A stretch of 64,000 nt of DNA from contig NZ_JAHIAB010000009.1 of assembly GCF_018760365.1 (NCBI RefSeq), positions 62,001 to 126,000 of the forward strand, read 5' to 3'. Of this stretch, positions 25,857 through 34,308 are shown piece by piece. The notes below the pieces were generated by a model. It was given only the letters and a program-made list of their open reading frames with translations. It did not search any database and was not told where the DNA came from. This DNA is from Pseudooceanicola endophyticus. Lineage in GTDB: Bacteria > Pseudomonadota > Alphaproteobacteria > Rhodobacterales > Rhodobacteraceae. Position 1 is the stretch's first letter. Each line of letters starts with the position of its first letter. A program made the position numbers and the translations under genes.

Positions 25857-26840
25857 TCAGAGGGCGTTGATGCGATCCAGCATGCCCTCGGGCCAGTCGG
25901 CCGAGAACGCGGAGTCGAGGTACATCTTCTGCGCGTAGCTGCGGAACGCCTCCACATCGGGGGTGTTGATCGCCAGGCCCTGGTCCTTGAAGAAGCCCAC
26001 CAGCTCCTGCTCGCGCGCGAGGTGCTGCTGGGTGCTCCAGGCGATGGCCTCGGTGGCGGCGGCCTGGAAGGCGGTGCGCTGCTCCTCGGTGAAGCCCTTC
26101 CAGACCTTGGCCGAGATCACCAGCAGGTCGTAGCCCACCAGATGAGAGGTCATGACGATCTGGTCCATCACCTCGTAGAACTTCATGTTCTGCACGTTGG
26201 GCAGCGGGTTGTCCTGGCCGTCGATGGCGCCGGTCTGAAGCCCGGTATAGACCTCGGCATAGGCCATCGGGGTCGGGTTGGCGCCAAGCGCCTTGCCCAG
26301 GAACTGCCAGGCATCGCCCCCCGGCATCCGCAGCTTGACCCCCGACATGTCCTCGGGCGTGCGGATTTCCTTGTCGATGCGCAGGCCCACCTGACGGGTG
26401 CCGAAATAGGTCGGCCCCAGGATGTGGATGCCCAGCTTGTCCTCCGCAAGCGCGACCATCTCGGCCCCGGCATCACTGTTGAAGAAACTGTTCAGGTGAT
26501 CCGCGTCCCGGAACAGGTAGGCCGAGGTCAGGATCGAGAATTCCTTGATCTGGGTGGCAATGTCCTGGGGCGCGACATTGCCCATCTCCAGGTTGCCGCG
26601 CTGGATCGCGATGATCTCGGTCGTCTGCTTGAACAGGTTGCCGCCGTAATACAGCTCCAGCTTGGCGAAATCCGCGACCGAGGCCGCCAGCTTCTGCATC
26701 ATCTGGGCGCGGATGTCCTGCTCCGAGAAGACCGCCGAGAAGCGCAGCTTCTTCGCCTCCTGCGCAAACGCCGGCAGCCCGGCCCCCGCGCTCAGCCCGG
26801 CTGCCGCCATGCCCCCCAGAAATACCCTGCGATTGGTCAT
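25857..26840 (-). CDS. dctP: TRAP transporter substrate-binding protein (DctP)
   Basis: 327-aa periplasmic receptor. The start at 26840 has GGAGGAA 5 nt upstream; the N-terminus NRRVFLGGMAAAG is twin-arginine-like and ends in LPAFAQ. The ligand-carboxylate arginine motif typical of DctP lies around GVKLRMPGGDAWQFLGKALG, and the following MAYAEVYTGLQTGAIDGQDN is diagnostic. Ligand presumably an organic acid; the dehydroquinase-like gene in the operon suggests a quinate- or shikimate-like compound. Confidence 0.93.
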   Translation of the reverse strand: MTNRRVFLGGMAAAGLSAGAGLPAFAQEAKKLRFSAVFSEQDIRAQMMQKLAASVADFAKLELYYGGNLFKQTTEIIAIQRGNLEMGNVAPQDIATQIKEFSILTSAYLFRDADHLNSFFNSDAGAEMVALAEDKLGIHILGPTYFGTRQVGLRIDKEIRTPEDMSGVKLRMPGGDAWQFLGKALGANPTPMAYAEVYTGLQTGAIDGQDNPLPNVQNMKFYEVMDQIVMTSHLVGYDLLVISAKVWKGFTEEQRTAFQAAATEAIAWSTQQHLAREQELVGFFKDQGLAINTPDVEAFRSYAQKMYLDSAFSADWPEGMLDRINAL

Positions 26841-26876
26841 GAGTTCCTCCCTCATATTCCACATACGATTCCGAAA

Positions 26877-26889
26877 TCATATGATGATC
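26877..26889. promoter_or_regulatory. Candidate GntR operator, copy 2, before TRAP operon
   Basis: TCATATGATGATC, 37 bp upstream of the dctP start, overlaps the perfect palindrome ATCATATGAT (26876-26885). It matches the element in the HbpS/GntR divergent region at 11 of 13 positions. Confidence 0.4.
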
Positions 26890-26983
26890 CGACCATCCTA
26901 AGGTGAACTTCGCGATCAGGTAAAGCGGCAATACCGAAAAACCCGCAATGCGGGTTTCCGGTTGGTTGAACGCGGCGGCGGGC

Positions 26984-27913
26984 CTAGCCCTGGAGGTCGG
27001 CGCGCAGCCCCTCGGGCACCGGGTAGTTCCAGCCCGGATACATCTCGCAGATGACTTCCTTCATCTGCCGCAGCGGTCGCGAAGTGTCGCCGCAGCGGAA
27101 GCACATGAAGATCGGAGAGGTCGGCCCCTCTTCGATCGGGCGGTAGCAGACGCCCTCCAGACCGGAGCGGATCAGCGAATCCGGCACGACGGCAATGCCC
27201 TCTGCCGCCGCCACCAGGCCGATCGCGATATGCAGCTCGCGCGCCTCGTGGCCGATGCGCGGCGTCAGCCCGTGGTCATGGAACACCGCCAGCACCTGGT
27301 CGGCATAGCTGGGCCGGGGCCTGGCCGGATAAAGGATCTGCGGTTCCTGGGCAATCCGCCACAGCGGCAGCGGCGCATTGTCGGCGGCCAGGGGATGGGT
27401 CACCGGCATCGCCACCACCATCTTCTCCTCGCGCAGCAGCACCCGGCGCACCGCCGGATCCTCGAACCGCTGGGTGCCGAAACCGGCGTCGATGCGGCCC
27501 TCCTTCAGCGCCGCCATCTGCTCCAGGCTGCTCATCTCGACCAGTTGCAGCTCGACGTCGCGGGCGACCTGCCGGAAGCCCCGGATCAGCGCCGGGAAGC
27601 GACCGTACATCGTCGAGGCCACGAAGCCGAAGACGACGCTCTGCTTGCCCGAGGCGCTGGCGCGCTCGATCATCTGGCGGGTGGCCTCCGCATGGTCGAG
27701 GATCTGCTCGGCCTGCTTGAGGAACAGCCGCCCCGGCGCGGTCAGCCGCAGGGGCCGCACGCTGCGGTCCACCAGATCGGTGCCCATCTCCTCCTCGAGC
27801 ATCCGGATCTGCCGGCTAAGCGGCGGCTGTGCCATGTTCAGCCTCTCGGCGGCACGCGAAAAATTGCGCTCGCGGGCGACCGCCACGAAGTAGCGAAGCT
27901 GGCGCATCTCCAT
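26984..27913 (-). CDS. benM: LysR-type regulator of the BenM/CatM subgroup
   Basis: 309 aa. An N-terminal LysR helix-turn-helix (MEMRQLRYFVAVARERNFSR, RLNMAQPPLSRQIRMLEEEM) precedes an effector domain resembling Acinetobacter BenM, including ALKEGRIDAGFGTQRFEDPA, LLREEKMVVAMPVTHPLA and GLVAAAEGIAVVPDS. The start at 27913 has GGGGAGG 6 nt upstream. It is divergent from benABCD and an ATAC-N7-GTAT box overlaps its own ribosome-binding site, so it should activate ben genes with benzoate or muconate and repress itself. Orthology to benM is inferred from similarity and position. Confidence 0.85.
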   Translation of the reverse strand: MEMRQLRYFVAVARERNFSRAAERLNMAQPPLSRQIRMLEEEMGTDLVDRSVRPLRLTAPGRLFLKQAEQILDHAEATRQMIERASASGKQSVVFGFVASTMYGRFPALIRGFRQVARDVELQLVEMSSLEQMAALKEGRIDAGFGTQRFEDPAVRRVLLREEKMVVAMPVTHPLAADNAPLPLWRIAQEPQILYPARPRPSYADQVLAVFHDHGLTPRIGHEARELHIAIGLVAAAEGIAVVPDSLIRSGLEGVCYRPIEEGPTSPIFMCFRCGDTSRPLRQMKEVICEMYPGWNYPVPEGLRADLQG

Positions 27914-27916
27914 ACT

Positions 27917-27931
27917 ATACCTCCCCGGTAT
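27917..27931. promoter_or_regulatory. BenM-type operator (ATAC-N7-GTAT)
   Basis: ATAC-CTCCCCG-GTAT exactly fits the known BenM/CatM consensus and also the general LysR T-N11-A rule. It covers the ribosome-binding site of the LysR gene (start 27913), suggesting direct autorepression. Confidence 0.75.
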
Positions 27932-28029
27932 GAAGACAGACGAACTTGATCTTGGCTTTTTTCCTCCCGCCGAGCGAGAGTCCATGTTGCCTGATTGGAG
28001 TTGGTAGCTGGAGGAGCTGCCGAACGGGA

Positions 28030-28055
28030 GGTATCGGGCGATACCGAAACGGTCT
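28030..28055. promoter_or_regulatory. Second regulatory element in the benM-benA region
   Basis: Perfect inverted repeat GGTATCG-GG-CGATACC at 28030-28045. Its right arm begins an ATAC-N7-GTCT string (28041-28055), one base off the BenM consensus. The 16-bp palindrome matches 13 of 16 positions of GGTAACGGCTGATACC at 37600-37615. Probable activator or co-repressor site about 125-150 bp before benA. Confidence 0.65.
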
Positions 28056-28078
28056 CATGGGTCCTGACGGACCCTGCC

Positions 28079-28096
28079 CCCGCGCCCCGGCGCGGG
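28079..28096 (+). other. GC hairpin in the benA leader
   Basis: CCCGCGCC (28079-28086) and GGCGCGGG (28089-28096) form an 8-bp inverted repeat about 80 bp before the benA start. No T-run and no leader peptide are visible, so its role is unclear. Confidence 0.35.
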
Positions 28097-28178
28097 CCGG
28101 TGCCGCTGACCTTCCGTTGCCAGGCCATCCCCGCCGTCCGCGCCCGCGCGACGGGCGGCACCGTATGGAGGAAAGCAC

Positions 28179-29516
28179 ATGAGCACCCTGAAAACGCGGA
28201 TCGAAACGGCGGTGGAGGAAGACCCCGCAACCGGCATCCATCGCTGCCGGCGCGACATCTTCACCGATCCCGAGATCTACGAGCTGGAGATGAAGCACAT
28301 CTTCGAGGGCAACTGGGTCTACCTGGCCCACGAAAGCCAGATCCCCGGCGCCAACGACTATTTCACCACCTGGATCGGGCGCCAGCCCATCGTCATCACC
28401 CGCGACAAGCAGGGAGAGCTGCACGCGGTGATCAACGCCTGCGCCCACCGCGGCGCCATGCTGTGCCGTCGCAAGCACGGCAACAAGTCCTCCTTCACCT
28501 GCCAGTTCCACGGCTGGACCTTCTCCAACACCGGCAAGCTGCTGAAGGTGAAGGACGGCAAGACCGGCGGCTATCCGGAGGGCTTCAACAAGGATGGCGC
28601 CCACAACCTCAGGGCGGTGCCGAAATTCGCCAGCTACAGGGGCTTTCTCTTCGGCAGCCTGAACCCCGACGTTGCGGAGCTGGAAGAGCACCTGGGCGAG
28701 ACCCGGGTGATCATCGACCAGATCGTCGACCAGGCCCCGGAGGGGATCGAGGTGCTGCGCGGCAATTCCAGCTACACCTACGACGGCAACTGGAAGCTGC
28801 AGATGGAAAACGGCGCCGACGGCTATCACGTCAGCTCGGTGCACTGGAACTATTCCGCCACCATGGGCCACCGCAAGGACGAGGGCACCAAGGCGGTCGA
28901 TGCCAACGGCTGGTCGAAAAGCATCGGCGGCGTCTACGGTTTCGAACATGGTCACATCCTGCTCTGGACCCAGACCCTGAACCCCGAGGTCCGCCCGGTC
29001 TGGAACCACCGCGCCGCCCTTCAGGCGCGGCTCGGAGAGGAGAAGACCGCCTTCATCACCGGCCAGACCCGCAACCTGGGCCTTTATCCCAATGTCTACC
29101 TGATGGACCAGTTCTCGACCCAGATCCGGGTGATCCGGCCGCTCTCGGTCGACCGGACCGAGATCACGATCTACTGCTTCGCGCCGAAAGGCGAACCGGC
29201 CGAGGAACGCGCCCTCCGGCTGCGCCAGTACGAGGATTTCTTCAACGTCTCCGGCATGGGCACCCCCGATGACCTTGAGGAATTCCGCGCCTGCCAGACC
29301 GCCTACAGCGCTGCCGACGGCATCTGGAACGACCTGTCGCGCGGCGCCGTGCGCTGGATCGACGGGCCCGACGCCAATGCCACCGCCATGGGGCTGAACC
29401 CGATCCTGAGCGGCGAACGCTCCGAGGACGAGGGACTGTTCGTGCGCCAGCACGAATACTGGTCGCGCACCCTCGGGCAGGCGCTGGCCTCCGAACGCCG
29501 GGAGGAACTGGCATGA
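28179..29516 (+). CDS. benA: Benzoate 1,2-dioxygenase large (alpha) subunit
   Basis: 445 aa, Rieske non-heme iron oxygenase subunit that dihydroxylates benzoate (or a toluate-type analogue) to the cis-diol carboxylate. The Rieske centre is [19 protein letters not shown] with CQFHGWTF; the mononuclear iron region is [20 protein letters not shown]. Strong likeness to Pseudomonas BenA is visible in [52 protein letters not shown] and [19 protein letters not shown]. It starts the benABCD operon and overlaps benB by 4 bp (ATGA). XylX-type toluate activity cannot be excluded. Confidence 0.93.
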   Translation: MSTLKTRIETAVEEDPATGIHRCRRDIFTDPEIYELEMKHIFEGNWVYLAHESQIPGANDYFTTWIGRQPIVITRDKQGELHAVINACAHRGAMLCRRKHGNKSSFTCQFHGWTFSNTGKLLKVKDGKTGGYPEGFNKDGAHNLRAVPKFASYRGFLFGSLNPDVAELEEHLGETRVIIDQIVDQAPEGIEVLRGNSSYTYDGNWKLQMENGADGYHVSSVHWNYSATMGHRKDEGTKAVDANGWSKSIGGVYGFEHGHILLWTQTLNPEVRPVWNHRAALQARLGEEKTAFITGQTRNLGLYPNVYLMDQFSTQIRVIRPLSVDRTEITIYCFAPKGEPAEERALRLRQYEDFFNVSGMGTPDDLEEFRACQTAYSAADGIWNDLSRGAVRWIDGPDANATAMGLNPILSGERSEDEGLFVRQHEYWSRTLGQALASERREELA

Positions 29517-30016
29517 ACGCCCCCTTCACGCCCCCCGATACCTCTGTCATCCCCCAGTTCCTCTACCGAGAGGCGCGGCTGCTTGATGATCGCGACTGGG
29601 ATGCCTGGGTCGAATGCTACGCCCCCGGGGCCACCTTCTGGATGCCCAGCTGGGACGACGACGACCAGCTGGTCGAGGATCCGCAATCCCATGTCTCGCT
29701 GATCTACTACCCGAACCGCCAGGGGCTTGAGGACCGGGTGTTCCGGATCAAGACCGAACGCTCCGGCGCCACCATGCCCGAACCCCGCACCTGCCACATG
29801 ATCGCCAATATCGAGATCCTCGAACAGCGCGACGGCGCGACCGACCTGCGCTTCAACTGGCACACGCTGAGCCATCGCTACCAGACCACGATGAGCTTTT
29901 TCGGCACCTCGTTCTACACGCTCGACACCTCCGGGGACACGCCCCTGATCACCGCCAAGAAGGTCGTGCTCAAGGACGATTACATCCACCAGGTCATCGA
30001 CGTGTACCACGTCTGA
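29513..30016 (+). CDS. benB: Benzoate 1,2-dioxygenase small (beta) subunit
   Basis: 167 aa, SnoaL-like cone fold of ring-hydroxylating dioxygenase beta subunits; assembles with BenA into the alpha3beta3 oxygenase. Conserved stretches include [38 protein letters not shown] and the C-terminal [17 protein letters not shown]. Translationally coupled to benA. The early Asp-rich segment DSDGP common in some BenB is here [10 protein letters not shown]. Confidence 0.93.
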   Translation: MNAPFTPPDTSVIPQFLYREARLLDDRDWDAWVECYAPGATFWMPSWDDDDQLVEDPQSHVSLIYYPNRQGLEDRVFRIKTERSGATMPEPRTCHMIANIEILEQRDGATDLRFNWHTLSHRYQTTMSFFGTSFYTLDTSGDTPLITAKKVVLKDDYIHQVIDVYHV

Positions 30017-30029
30017 GGGAGGGGCAGAG

Positions 30030-31049
30030 ATGAGTTACCGCATTGCGCTGAACTTCGAGGACGGGGTGACCCGGGTGATCGCCTGCAACCCCGCCGAAAC
30101 GGTGATGAACGCGGCCTACCGGCAGAAGGTGAACCTGCCGGTGGACTGCTCGGACGGGGTCTGCGGCACCTGCAAGTGCCGCTGCGAACAGGGCGCCTTC
30201 GAGCTGGGCGACGACTACCTGGAAGAGGCCCTGAGCGAGGAAGAGGCCGCCGGGGGGCTGGTGCTGACCTGCCAGATGGTGCCCGGGGGGGACTGCGTGA
30301 TCGCGGTCCCGGTGCCCTCCTCGGCCTGCAAGCTGACCCCCGAGAGCCACGCCGGGGTGATCACCCGCCTCACCCGGCTGTCGGAGGCCACCTTCGAGCT
30401 GGGCATCACCCTGCCCGAGGGGCCCGATTTCCTGCCCGGCCAGTACGTCAACCTGGCGCTGCCGGGGCAGGAGATCACCCGCTCCTATTCCTTCAGCTCG
30501 GCCCCCGGCGCGCGCGAGGCCACCTTCCTGATCCGCAACGTGCCCGGCGGCCGGATGAGCCGCTACCTTTCGGAGCAGGCCCAGATCGGCGATGCCGCCA
30601 GCTTTACCGGGCCCTACGGCAGCTTCTTCCTGCGCGCCCGCACCCGCCCCGTGCTGCTGCTGGCCGGCGGCACCGGGCTGGCGCCGATCCTGTCGATGCT
30701 GGAGGTCATGGCCGCCGAGGGGGAGACCACCCCGGTGCATCTGGTCTACGGCGTCAACACCGATGCCGATCTGGTGCAGACCGAGCGGCTGGAGGCCCTG
30801 GGTGCCCGCCTGCCCGGCTTCACCTGGTGCGCCACCGTCGCCGATGCCGGCGCCGCGCATCCGCTGAAGGGCTACGTGACCGCGCATCTGGACGATGCGC
30901 AGCTGCACGCCGGAGAGGTCGACATCTACCTCTGCGGCCCGCCGCCCATGGTCGAGGCCGTGCGCCGCTTCCTGGCCGAAAAGGGGGTGGAGCCCGCGCA
31001 TTTCCACTACGAGAAGTTCACCCCCTCGGCCACAGAGGCGGCGGCATGA
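30030..31049 (+). CDS. benC: Benzoate 1,2-dioxygenase electron-transfer reductase
   Basis: 339-aa reductase that passes electrons from NADH through FAD and a 2Fe-2S cluster to BenA. The plant-type ferredoxin domain is N-terminal (DCSDGVCGTCKCRCEQG, later LTCQMVPGGDC), then an FAD-binding domain with ITRSYSFSSAPG, and a NAD-binding domain with LLAGGTGLAPILSMLE and YLCGPPPMVEAV. Domain order is that of BenC/XylZ. GGGAGG upstream supports the start; the end overlaps benD by 4 bp. Confidence 0.93.
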   Translation: MSYRIALNFEDGVTRVIACNPAETVMNAAYRQKVNLPVDCSDGVCGTCKCRCEQGAFELGDDYLEEALSEEEAAGGLVLTCQMVPGGDCVIAVPVPSSACKLTPESHAGVITRLTRLSEATFELGITLPEGPDFLPGQYVNLALPGQEITRSYSFSSAPGAREATFLIRNVPGGRMSRYLSEQAQIGDAASFTGPYGSFFLRARTRPVLLLAGGTGLAPILSMLEVMAAEGETTPVHLVYGVNTDADLVQTERLEALGARLPGFTWCATVADAGAAHPLKGYVTAHLDDAQLHAGEVDIYLCGPPPMVEAVRRFLAEKGVEPAHFHYEKFTPSATEAAA

Positions 31050-31834
31050 TCTGCCCCGACCGCTTTCGCGGCAAGGTCATGGTGGTGACCGGCGGCGCCC
31101 AGGGGATCGGCCACGGGGTCGCGGAACGCGCCTGCGCCGAGGGGGCCTCGGTGCTGATCGCCGACCGGGCGGAGTTCGTCGGGGACATCGCCCGGGCGCT
31201 TGATGCGGCGGGCCCCGGGCGGGTCCGGGCGCTGCAATGCGACCTGGAAACCCACGCCGGGGCCGAGGCCGCGATGCAGGCCGCTGCCGAAGCCTTCGGC
31301 GGCATCGACATCCTGGTCGGCGGTGTCGGCGGGGCGATCCGGATGCGCCCCTATGCCGCCTTCGAACCCGCCCAGATCGAGGCCGAGGTGCGCCGCTCTC
31401 TGATGCCCGCGCTCTGGGCCTGCCACGCGGTGATCCCGCATCTGCGGGCCCGTGGCGGCGGGGTGATCGTCAACATCTCCTCCAATGCCACGCGGGGCAT
31501 CCACCGGGTGCCCTATTCCGCCGCCAAGGGCGGGGTGAATGCGCTGACCGCCTCTCTGGCGATGGAGCTGGCCCCGGAGAACATCCGCGTCGTTGCCGCC
31601 GCCCCCGGCGGCACCGAGGCACCGCCGCGCCGGGTGCCGCGCAACGCCGAGGGCGACACCCCGGCCGAACGCGGCTGGATGGAAGAGGCGGTGCGCCAGG
31701 TCAAGGGCTCAAGCCTGATGGGACGTTATGGCAGCATCGCCGAACAGGTCGCCCCGATCCTGTTCCTGGCCTCCGAAGAGGCCTCCTACATCACCGCCAG
31801 CACGCTGGTGGTGGCGGGTGGCGACACCGGCTGA
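31046..31834 (+). CDS. benD: cis-diol carboxylate dehydrogenase (SDR), benzoate diol to catechol
   Basis: 262-aa short-chain dehydrogenase. NAD-binding GGAQGIGHG near the N-terminus, catalytic Ser in NISSNATRGIHRV and YxxxK in PYSAAKGG. The C-terminus SYITASTLVVAGGDTG is SDR-typical and resembles BenD. It oxidises and decarboxylates the BenABC product (1,6-dihydroxycyclohexadiene-1-carboxylate) to catechol. ATG at 31046 overlaps the benC stop. No catechol dioxygenase gene is present in the window. Confidence 0.92.
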   Translation: MICPDRFRGKVMVVTGGAQGIGHGVAERACAEGASVLIADRAEFVGDIARALDAAGPGRVRALQCDLETHAGAEAAMQAAAEAFGGIDILVGGVGGAIRMRPYAAFEPAQIEAEVRRSLMPALWACHAVIPHLRARGGGVIVNISSNATRGIHRVPYSAAKGGVNALTASLAMELAPENIRVVAAAPGGTEAPPRRVPRNAEGDTPAERGWMEEAVRQVKGSSLMGRYGSIAEQVAPILFLASEEASYITASTLVVAGGDTG

Positions 31835-31855
31835 ACACCCCGCTGCGACACCGCT

Positions 31856-31887
31856 GCCCGTCCCGCCGTCTGCCCGGCGGGACGGGC
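31856..31887 (+). terminator. ben operon terminator
   Basis: GCCCGTCCCGCCG (31856-31868), 6-nt loop, CGGCGGGACGGGC (31875-31887); a perfect 13-bp stem followed by GCTTTCCTT, 21 bp after benD. Confidence 0.75.
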
Positions 31888-31941
31888 GCTTTCCTTGCCC
31901 GCAACCGCGCCCAGCCGCGCCGCCCGCCCGGGAGACCCAGC

Positions 31942-32844
31942 ATGAACCTCAAGCAGCTGACCTATTTCATTGCCGTCGCCGAAGAGCTCCATTTCGGACG
32001 CGCCGCCGAACGCCTCAACATCGCGCAGCCGCCGCTCAGCCGGCAGATCCGCCAGCTCGAACAGACGCTGGGCGCCACGCTGTTCGACCGCTGCCGCAAC
32101 ACCACCCGGCTGACCCAGGCCGGGGAACGGCTGCTGGAACGCGCCCGCGTCATCCTGGCCGAGATCGACGATACCTGCCACGAGGTCCGCCGGCTGGGCC
32201 AGGGCGCCGAGGGGCGGCTGCGGCTGGGCTTTGTCGGCTCGGCCACCTACGGCATCCTGCCGGCCATCGTGCAGCGCTACCGCGCCGCCTTTCCCGATGT
32301 CGACCTGTCGCTGATGCCGATGAACAACGACCAGCTGCAAAGCGCCCTGACCGCCCGGGATATCGACGTGGCGTTTTCCCGCCCCGCGCTCCGGGACGGC
32401 GATTTCGTGGTCCACCGGCTGGTCGAGGAAGAGCTGATCGCAGCCCTGCCCGTCACCTGGGAGATGGGCCATCCCCCCGAGCTGGACCTGTCCGTGCTCG
32501 ACCGTACCAGCCTGCTGCTTTACCCGGAATTCCCCCGGCCCAGCTATGCCGACACAGTGCTTGCGGCGCTGGACGCGCGCGGCATCGACACTTCGCACCG
32601 GGTCTGGACGATGGACATCCAGACCGCGCTCAGCCTGGTGGCGATCGGCGAGGGGCTGTGCATCGTGCCCGCCTCGGTCGGCAGTTCGTTCCGCAACGGC
32701 GTCGCCTTCCGCCCGGTGCGCCCGGGCCTCGGCACCACGACGCTGGCGCTGAACCATCGCCTGGACGAGCGCGGCACCCATCTGCACAACTTCGTCCGCA
32801 TCGCCCAGCGGGTGGCCCGGCACGAGGTCCGGGCCGCCGCCTGA
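31942..32844 (+). CDS. LysR-type transcriptional regulator
   Basis: 300 aa. HTH NLKQLTYFIAVAEELHFGRA, RLNIAQPPLSRQIRQLEQTL. The effector domain contains RLGFVGSATYGILPAIVQRY and the DIDVAFSRPAL segment, placing it in the broad BenM/CatR/ClcR group. It lies after the ben terminator and converges on the Liv-type ABC operon. It may regulate the transporter or catechol genes elsewhere. Start at 31942 gives the standard MNLKQL N-terminus; GGGAGA precedes it. Confidence 0.9.
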   Translation: MNLKQLTYFIAVAEELHFGRAAERLNIAQPPLSRQIRQLEQTLGATLFDRCRNTTRLTQAGERLLERARVILAEIDDTCHEVRRLGQGAEGRLRLGFVGSATYGILPAIVQRYRAAFPDVDLSLMPMNNDQLQSALTARDIDVAFSRPALRDGDFVVHRLVEEELIAALPVTWEMGHPPELDLSVLDRTSLLLYPEFPRPSYADTVLAALDARGIDTSHRVWTMDIQTALSLVAIGEGLCIVPASVGSSFRNGVAFRPVRPGLGTTTLALNHRLDERGTHLHNFVRIAQRVARHEVRAAA

Positions 32845-32852
32845 GCCACGGC

Positions 32853-33572
32853 TCAGACCCCCAGCCACTGGTGCTGCACCCCGGTATCGGCCCGGATCGC
32901 CGCCGCCGAGCCGGTCCAGACCACCTGGCCGCGCCCGACCACCGCGACGTCGTCGGCCAGCGCCGTGGCGAAACCGAAGTTCTGCTCCACGATCAGCATC
33001 GACAGCCCCGCGCGCTTGAGCGCCTGCAGGCTGTCGTGCAGCTGCTGCACGATGATCGGCGCCAGTCCCTCGGTCGGCTCGTCAAGGATCAGCAGCCGCG
33101 GGTTCATCAGCAGCGCCCGCGCCATCGCCAGCATCTGCTGCTCTCCGCCCGACAGCTGCGTGCCGCCGTTGTCCAGCCGTTCGCCCAGGCGCGGGAACAG
33201 CGTCAGCACCCGCTCCAGCGTCCAGTCGCCGCGGAACCGCCGGGCCGTCAGCTCCAGGTTCTCCCGCACGCTGAGCGAGGGGAAGATGTCGCGCGTCTCG
33301 GGCACATAGGCGATGCCGGCGCGGGCGATGTCATGGGGCTGGCGGGGCATCGGCGCGCCGCGAAAGCGGACCTGCCCGGCGCGGACGGGCAGCAGGCCCA
33401 TCACCGTTTTCAGCGTGGTCGACTTGCCCGCCCCGTTGCGCCCCAGCAGCGCAAGCACCCGCCCCGGCGCTGCCTGCACCGAAAGCCCGTGCAGCACCTG
33501 GGTTTCACCGTAGCCCGCGCAAAGCTGCTCCAGCTCCAGCACCGGCTCCATCGCCTGTCCGGCATCAAGCAT
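32853..33572 (-). CDS. livF: ABC transporter ATPase, LivF type
   Basis: 239-aa ATPase of a branched-chain-amino-acid/aromatic-acid type importer. Walker A GRNGAGKST, signature LSGGEQQML, Walker B LILDEPTEGLAP, and the LivF-type LIVEQNFGFAT switch. The start at 33572 overlaps the livG stop by 8 bp (ATGCTTGA); 33551 is an alternative. The final residues VQHQWLGV are LivF-like. Next to benABCD, aromatic carboxylates are plausible cargo. Confidence 0.9.
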   Translation of the reverse strand: MLDAGQAMEPVLELEQLCAGYGETQVLHGLSVQAAPGRVLALLGRNGAGKSTTLKTVMGLLPVRAGQVRFRGAPMPRQPHDIARAGIAYVPETRDIFPSLSVRENLELTARRFRGDWTLERVLTLFPRLGERLDNGGTQLSGGEQQMLAMARALLMNPRLLILDEPTEGLAPIIVQQLHDSLQALKRAGLSMLIVEQNFGFATALADDVAVVGRGQVVWTGSAAAIRADTGVQHQWLGV

Positions 33573-34308
33573 CGCTCCAATCTCCCATGTAGATTTCCTG
33601 CAGCAGGCGCGATCCCCGCGCCGCTTCGGGCAGCCCGTCAAAGACGACCTCTCCGTAGTTCAGGACCGTGATCGTGTCGGCCACGTCGAAGGCCAGGTCC
33701 ATGTCGTGTTCGATGATCAGCAGCGTCAGGGACCGCGGCAGATCGGCCAGCAGCCGGTGAAAGCCGCGCGCCATCTCGGGCCCGACGCCGCTGGTGGGTT
33801 CGTCCATCAGAAGCACCGACGGCCGCGTGGCCAGCGCCACGCCGACCTCCAGCTGGCGGCGCACGCCGTAGCTGACCTCGGAGACCCGGGCATGAAGATG
33901 CGGCACCAGCTGCACCATCTCGGCGACCTCGGCGACGATCTCGCGGACCTCGGGCCGGGCCAGGCTGTCCCCCCAGAGCCGCATCCCCTGGCCGCAATGC
34001 ACCGCCGCCGCCAGCCCGAGGTTCTCTTCCACGCTCAGCCCGTCGAACAGCGTGTTCTTCTGGTAGCTGCGCGACAGGCCGCGCCGGGCCCGGCGCGCCA
34101 CCGGCAGCGCGGTGATATCCTCTCCGGCCAGCAGCACCGCGCCGGAATCCGGCGCAAGCTCTCCGGCCAGCAGGTTGAACAGCGTCGTCTTGCCGGCGCC
34201 GTTCGGCCCCAGGATCACCCGCCGCTCGCCGCGTTCGAGGCGCAGCGACACCCCCCGCGTCACCTGCATGGCGCCGAAACTCTTGGTCAGGTCGCGTGTC
34301 TCAAGCAT
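33565..34308 (-). CDS. livG: ABC transporter ATPase, LivG type
   Basis: 247 aa. Walker A GPNGAGKTT, the LivG insert with SYQKNTLFDGLSVEENLGLA, Walker B LLMDEPTSGVGPE and H-loop IIEHDMDL. The signature region reads VSYGVRRQLEVGVALA, so the canonical LSGGQ is replaced by VSYGV; LivG proteins vary here (often LSYGQ) but the missing Gln is notable. The start at 34308 overlaps the livM stop by 8 bp with the same ATGCTTGA arrangement as the livG/livF junction. Confidence 0.9.
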   Translation of the reverse strand: MLETRDLTKSFGAMQVTRGVSLRLERGERRVILGPNGAGKTTLFNLLAGELAPDSGAVLLAGEDITALPVARRARRGLSRSYQKNTLFDGLSVEENLGLAAAVHCGQGMRLWGDSLARPEVREIVAEVAEMVQLVPHLHARVSEVSYGVRRQLEVGVALATRPSVLLMDEPTSGVGPEMARGFHRLLADLPRSLTLLIIEHDMDLAFDVADTITVLNYGEVVFDGLPEAARGSRLLQEIYMGDWSDA

